A DNA stretch of 64,000 bases. It comes from CAVPCY01 sp963770765. Lineage in GTDB: Bacteria; Actinomycetota; Coriobacteriia; Anaerosomatales; PHET01. Positions 59,545 through 64,000 of the stretch are shown here, piece by piece (within the stretch, counting starts at the first letter, position 1; each line of letters starts with the position of its first letter). Made by a program: the position numbers and the translations under genes. The DNA lies in the NCBI GenBank assembly GCA_963770765.1, contig CAVYQS010000007.1, forward strand, positions 62,001-126,000, read 5' to 3'. The notes beneath the pieces are model-generated. The model had not been told where the DNA came from. It worked only from the letters and a program-made list of their open reading frames with translations, and did no database searches.

Positions 59545-61135
59545 CTACACCCCTACGTCCTTGTGGCAACGAACACAGAGGGCTGCACCCTTGTACGGCG
59601 CGATCTTGCGGTTGAACGGGTCCAGCGCGCCGTGGCAATCGTAGCAGAGGCGCAGGTCGTGTCCTTGCTGCAGCGCGATCTTGACTGCAGCTTCTGACGT
59701 GCCAAAGTTCACGTGGCATTCGTAACAGCGGTACGGCTTTCCCTTGATCTCGGCCACACCGAAGTGGACAGCGTGTTCCGCGAAGGCCTTGTTCTCGATC
59801 GCCGTCGCCGGGCTTCTGCTTCATCTCATCGTGACACGGCGTGCAGTTCTTCTCGGTGAGCTCTGCGGTCTTGACGTCTCGGTGATGACATCCCTGGCAC
59901 TCGGTGCGATCGGTGTGACAGATGTAGCAGTCTTCCTTGGGTATGCCCTTTGGCGGCTTGTGATTGGAGACGAAGTCGGCGGCGTGTGGCACGACCGTCT
60001 GGTGGCATTCCTGACACGACGGGCCCGTATGGCACACGCCACACAGCCCTTCGTTCGCGAGGAACTTGCCGCCGTGCTGGCTTCGCCAGCGCGCATCCTT
60101 GTGATCGTCGGGAACGACCGGTTTCGCCGGGGCGTTGGGGCCCACGCCCTCACCGGTGTGGCAGTCGACGCAGTACTGCGTCGCGTGACACATCGAGCAG
60201 TTCTCGGGCTGTTTCTGAGCGTCCTTCGCGTGGGTCTTGCGCGCGAACTTGTTCGTGTGGTCCTCGGGCTTCAGATCGAAGCCCGGCGGGTGGCACTTCT
60301 CGCACTCTTCTGTGGCGACACCACCGAGCGATGCGTGCTGCAGGCCGTGACAGCGGTAGCAGGAGAGCATGTCGGGGGTCTGTGCGCCCGTCTCATCGTG
60401 GGGGAACTCGGCGTGGCACGCCTCGCACGAGTAGTTGCGCCTGAGGTGGTCGGCGTGGGCGAAGATGAGCCGGCCGGGGGTGATGGCATCGAGGTCCGGA
60501 TGGCAGTAGACGCACTGCGACATCGAGACCTTCTCCTTCGGATAGATCTTGATCGACGGCCCCTTGGGGCGCGGGAGGACCACCGAGTGGTACACATCGG
60601 GCATCGCGGGGACGTCCGGCACCTCGCGCGCGTGGCACTCATCGCAGTCGGCCGGTGCGTCGTGGCACATCATGCAGCCGTTCACACCGCTCGCATCGGC
60701 GGCCTCGGCGTGCGGCGCCGCCTTCCAGTCGTCGCCGTGGCTGGAGGGGCGGAGCTCGAACGACGGCGTGTGACAGTCTGTGCACTCGCCGGTAGCGAGT
60801 TCTCCCGCGGGCCCGTGCTGGATCCCATGGCAGGCGAAGCACGTCTCCATGGGCACCCGCTCGGTGGCTCCCTCGCGGTGCGGCATCCGGGAGTGGCATC
60901 CGTCGCAACTCACGAGCAGGTGGCTGCCATGACGGAAGATCAGCCCCGGCACATCCACGTCGCCCAGCTGGAGGTGGCACGGGGCGCACTGCGTGGGCTC
61001 GATGGGCGCCGCCGTGTCGATCACGGGGTCCTCGGCAGCGTCGCCGAAACGTGCGGTCGCGAACACGAAGGCGAAGACCAGCACCAGAATCGCTGCCAGC
61101 CACAAGACGAGCCGTCTGTCGACGCGGCCCACCAC
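59545..61135 (-). CDS. 20-heme c-type cytochrome (one frame break)
   Basis: About 530 codons with one indel near 59810. The N-terminal signal-anchor is LVLWLAAILVLVFAFVFATA. I count 17 CxxCH motifs before the break (from CAPCH to CTPCH) and three after it (CYECH, CYDCH, CVRCH), 20 in total. Many His-rich spacers (GIQHGP, GLQHASLGG) could give distal heme ligands. It resembles decaheme-type repeats in the order CHGLQH...CEKCHPPGFDLKP. It is likely to carry electrons from the membrane outward, as with the 35-kb cytochrome. It is preceded by a 229-base gap with no gene. Confidence 0.92.
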
Positions 61136-61364
61136 GCTCGAGGCACTACTCCCTAGGTCGCGCCTTCGGGGTGCGCGCTTGTCAGGCGAACACCACGGAA
61201 GACCGCCAAGTCAGAAAAGAGCGTCGTCTCCGATTCAGGACGCGCTCGCGGTCACCAACTATGCAACATCTGTCACATCAAGCATAGGTACGCCCCTAGG
61301 GGGTGTCAACGAATGCCATACGTCACGGCGAACCGCGAACCGGGGATTCAGGGAGGACAAAGCG

Positions 61365-62207
61365 CTAAGGAAGCTGCTCGGCGGCCGCGACGAGCGCCTT
61401 CTTGAGGCTCTTGGGCGAATCGCCCGGCTTGACCGACATCTCCAGAGCCACCATGACCGACCCGTCGGTGAAGCCGAGTGCAGCGTAGCGGCTGTTGGTA
61501 CCGAAGTAGACCTTGCGCCCGTTGACGGTGATGGTCTCGGTATCGGCGGGATACTGCTGCTTGACCTGCGTGTTGAGCGCCGCCTGCGCGCCGGCCGCTG
61601 TCTGTGTCTGCTCGGCGACGATCACGAACGACACCGGACCGGAGCCCGATCCGGGCACGTATTCGCGTGCGATGTTGAGCAGGTCGATCGTGGGCTTGGT
61701 CGCCGTGAATCCGCGCACGACGTCGGGTGCCCACTTCAGCAGGGACCCGGCGGGTGCGCTCGTGTCACCCTCGCCCGGCTTGGTGTCAGGTGCCGGTGCC
61801 TCGGCAGGCGGTGCGGGCTCTTCGTTGTCGACAGCGGGCTCTTGCCCCGCCTTCACGGAATCGAGCTGCGATTTCGCCTTGCGGAACGCGGGGTCTGCGG
61901 CGACGACCTGCGCGAGTTTCTCCTCGGCGGTCTTGAGGTCGCCTGCAGCGATCGCGACCTGGGCCTGCTCGTAGAGGGGCAGGACCACCGCATGTTCGTC
62001 GCAGGTCTTGACCACCGTCTTGACCCGGTAGTCGGATATCTTGTCGGCGGGCACCTCGATGGTCTTGATGCTCTCGGAGATCACGTGCCCCTCGGTGCAT
62101 ACCAGCCGGCTGCCGGTCTTGACCTCGACTTTGGGCTGGCAGCCCACCGTGAGGGCGACGCACAGCGTGACGATGACGACGAGCGACGCTCTGCCTATCC
62201 GAATCAT
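61365..62207 (-). CDS. lipoprotein with TPR-like segment (paralogue of the 49-kb gene)
   Basis: 280 aa. The signal IVTLCVALTVGC ends in a lipobox (Cys23), so it is membrane-anchored outside. The middle has a TPR-like helix pair (AEEKLAQVVAADPAFRKAKS). A Pro/Ala/Glu linker follows. The C-terminal domain has ETITVNGRKVYFGTNSRYAA, which is shared with the 49-kb gene. Start ATG and the upstream gene's stop overlap (ATGA), so the two are translated together. The conserved domain has no known function. Confidence 0.82.
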   Translation of the reverse strand: MIRIGRASLVVIVTLCVALTVGCQPKVEVKTGSRLVCTEGHVISESIKTIEVPADKISDYRVKTVVKTCDEHAVVLPLYEQAQVAIAAGDLKTAEEKLAQVVAADPAFRKAKSQLDSVKAGQEPAVDNEEPAPPAEAPAPDTKPGEGDTSAPAGSLLKWAPDVVRGFTATKPTIDLLNIAREYVPGSGSGPVSFVIVAEQTQTAAGAQAALNTQVKQQYPADTETITVNGRKVYFGTNSRYAALGFTDGSVMVALEMSVKPGDSPKSLKKALVAAAEQLP

Positions 62208-63626
62208 GTCTCATCCTCCACGGTGACCACCTTGAGCGCCGCGATCACCAGAGCCAACGCACCGACAACCGACAGAACTACCGCGGCGATCGAGACGGGG
62301 CTCGTGATGACCTCAACCGAGAAACGAGCATACTCGGTGCCATATGTCTGCTGAACGTCAGAAGGAATCCAGTTATTCCATGTATGCAGCGGCGTATCCA
62401 GAAGCGGACGGTACGCCCACGCTGCGACAAACGTCGTGATCGAGGCCAGCACCGCTGCAGTTCGGCCGAGCCGGTGCGGGGCACGCAGCGACGCTGCGAG
62501 CAGCACCAACGCCCCTGCCACCGGGAGCCAACTCGCCGCGCTCTCGAAGCCGCGCATGGCCCACGTCGCTTCGAACGGCTGCGGCAGCGTACCGACCGAC
62601 GTGGCCCGGAGTGCCGGCAGGAACAGTCCCACCAGCGCGGCCGCACATGCCAGACCCGCGCAGACGCGCGCGATCAGCAGCGCGCCGGATCTCCACCCAT
62701 CGCTTCGAGGGCGCGCCGCGGCCAGATAGACGACTATCGCGCCGACCACGCACAGCACCGCACCCGGCAGGGCGCCGCGCCACTGAATGGGGTTGGGGCC
62801 GTAGACGCCCGTCATCCGCTCGAGCACCGACAGCAGCGTGAGCAGGGCCGGTGCCACGAGGAGCGACGGAGCCGCCGCGACGACTCCACGCGTGGTCACG
62901 ACGTTGGACCAGCCCCAGGCCAGTGCATAGGCGCCCACGCCGAGTAACACGAACTCCGAGGAGAGCCGCGAGAGCTCGCCTACCGCGCCAGGGAGCTGCG
63001 GGATGGCGACAACGGCACTCACGAGGGCCGCCGAGGCGACGGCGACGAGCGTCACCGCGCGCCGGTCGAGTTCGCGGGCCGCTCGGACAAGGGCCAGCGC
63101 GCCCACGGCGAAGACGACTCCGGCGAGCAGGATCAGAGACCTCCTGCTGGGGATACTTGATGAAGGGAGAGAACGAACTGGGCCGCTCCCAGTTCGCAAG
63201 AACGGCCGCCGACCCCACCGCAGATGCGACCGCCCCGGCCAGCGCCAGGGCCGCGGTCGTCTTCCTCGCGAAGACCCAGGCGGTGACACAGGCGATCACT
63301 CCCCACAGGGCCGTAGTGAGGAACAGCACCACCGCCCCTGAAGGGGCATCCGATGCTCGTTGGCTGAGCGTGATGAGCGGAGCGAGCCAGAAGCCGGCCA
63401 CTCCACCCGCTGCCGCGAACGATGCCTCGACCGGATGAGCCCGTGACGCGGCGAGCGCCGCCCGAGCGCCCAAGGAGGCGACACCGAGCAGGCCGGCCAC
63501 AACACAGAAGACCCCCACCTGCACCGCGTCGGGGACCTGGTGCATGACGACGGTCGAGAAGACGAACACCATCGCCATGCCCACCGCCGCGACCGCGAGG
63601 GGCACGATATCGCGCACTCTGTGCAT
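62204..63626 (-). CDS. polytopic membrane protein of unknown function (one frame break)
   Basis: About 474 codons with a frame break near 63140. The start MHRVRDIVPLAVAAVG is at 63624-63626. At least ten membrane helices (for example IVPLAVAAVGMAMVFVFSTV, AGALVLLAASLRAPHRLG and VSIAAVVLSVVGALALVIAA). No recognised transporter or biosynthetic motif is seen. As the first gene of the cytochrome module it could help in quinone reaction, heme handling or export, but this is inference. Confidence 0.75.
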
Positions 63627-63663
63627 CACGTGAGGAATGTGTGGACTTCCCTTCAGGCAGCTG

Positions 63664-63693
63664 AAAGGGCCGGGGAATCGCCCCCGGCCCTTT
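63664..63693 (-). terminator. terminator after the cytochrome gene at the window end
   Basis: Twelve-base arms AAAGGGCCGGGG and CCCCGGCCCTTT around a 6-base loop lie about 50-80 bases after the stop at 63742. Confidence 0.8.
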
Positions 63694-63741
63694 CGGCACA
63701 ATCAGATGCACGTGCCGACACACCCGCAGCTGACATGCACG

Positions 63742-64000
63742 CTACTTGTTGTGGCACGCCTCACACACGCCGCGGTTGTCCATGCGCAGAAGCGCGCTGG
63801 GATCGCCCACGAAGTTGTTGCGCGGCACACCGTCAGTGAGCGGCAGTGAACCGTCAGCAGCGAAACCTTCCATCTGAGCAGCCGTACCGTGAGCACGGTG
63901 GCAGCTCAAGCAGTCGATCCAGTCGGTGGAGTCGTTCCCACCGGTGTCACCGGCAAGGGAGGGATCGATATCGTGCGCAAGCGGCAGACCGCTGTCGACG
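63742..64000 (-). CDS. multiheme c-type cytochrome, C-terminal part only
   Basis: The last ~85 codons. Two heme sites are visible, LSCHRAHG-type (CLSCH) and CEACH, followed by the end VCEACHNK. This end is shared with the cytochrome behind the hydrogenase (51452-52820), so the two belong to one family. The rest lies outside the window. Confidence 0.85.
   Translation of the reverse strand, partial: VDSGLPLAHDIDPSLAGDTGGNDSTDWIDCLSCHRAHGTAAQMEGFAADGSLPLTDGVPRNNFVGDPSALLRMDNRGVCEACHNK

Noticed and set aside
59744..61156. 470-codon plus-strand frame over the 20-heme cytochrome
   Set aside because: Shadow of the heme protein frame. No RBS and no domain.

Overview
The window is high-GC bacterial chromosome. 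The gene families and their order fit an anaerobic member of the Actinomycetota, most likely class Coriobacteriia. The reasons are a Firmicutes-like ancestral core cluster in a high-GC background, a Rex/hydrogenase/multiheme-cytochrome energy system, and a sporulation-type SigH gene in an otherwise actinobacterial-looking genome. The lineage is inferred, not proven. Almost everything from 1 to 35 kb is on the minus strand.

Layout, read in the direction of minus-strand transcription. From 28 kb down to 1: tatA, greA, lysS, clpC, radA, disA, a YacL-type PIN-TRAM membrane protein, ispD, ispF, cysE, cysS, rlmB, a rae1/yacP-type nuclease, sigH, a tRNA, a divergent cyclase/cyclic-nucleotide-sensor pair, tRNA-Tyr, -Thr and -Met, tuf, rpmG, tRNA-Trp, secE, nusG, rplK, rplA, an L10 leader, rplJ, rplL, rpoB and rpoC (cut by the window edge). 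This order closely follows the Bacillus subtilis radA-to-rpoC region.

From 28.6 to 35 kb are rex with its own palindromic operator, a CBS-domain site-2 protease, an MTA-phosphorylase-type enzyme, an OB/HD nuclease-like protein, a SAM hydrolase-type protein, small hypothetical genes, a DUF2085 membrane protein and tRNA-Pro. From 35.3 to 37.6 kb is a very large multiheme c-type cytochrome (22 CxxCH plus 2 CxxxCH). Divergent from it is a short plus-strand operon: a 7-Cys ferredoxin, a small thioredoxin-fold protein that appears to be a selenoprotein (in-frame UGA followed by a bSECIS-like hairpin), and a DUF362/ferredoxin fusion. A CsoR/CstR-like palindrome overlaps the operon's likely promoter. 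From 39.6 to 46.8 kb are cell-envelope genes: a J-domain protein, an EamA transporter, VanZ, PilT, an NlpC/P60 hydrolase, a peptidoglycan-binding protein and an L,D-transpeptidase.

From 46.9 to 56.3 kb the sequence contains very many single-base indels that break obviously real genes into frames. I treat these as sequencing error. The genes are a secreted Ig/FN3-like protein, a TPR-like anchored protein, a P-loop ATPase, a multiheme cytochrome, and the large and small subunits of a [NiFe] hydrogenase with a Tat signal. The hydrogenase operon has a well-formed promoter overlapped at its start site by the same palindrome found at rex. A CRP-type box lies upstream and an intrinsic-terminator-like hairpin lies in its leader. 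From 56.7 to 64 kb is a second cytochrome module: an NHL-propeller/PIN-like membrane protein, a TPR protein, a 20-heme cytochrome, a lipoprotein paralogous to the 49-kb gene, a polytopic membrane protein and the 3' end of another multiheme cytochrome.

As a whole, the accessory part looks like periplasmic or cell-surface electron transfer: H2 oxidation feeding multiheme cytochromes, under redox (Rex) and probably cyclic-nucleotide (CRP-type) control. The most novel element is the unannotated selenoprotein operon.
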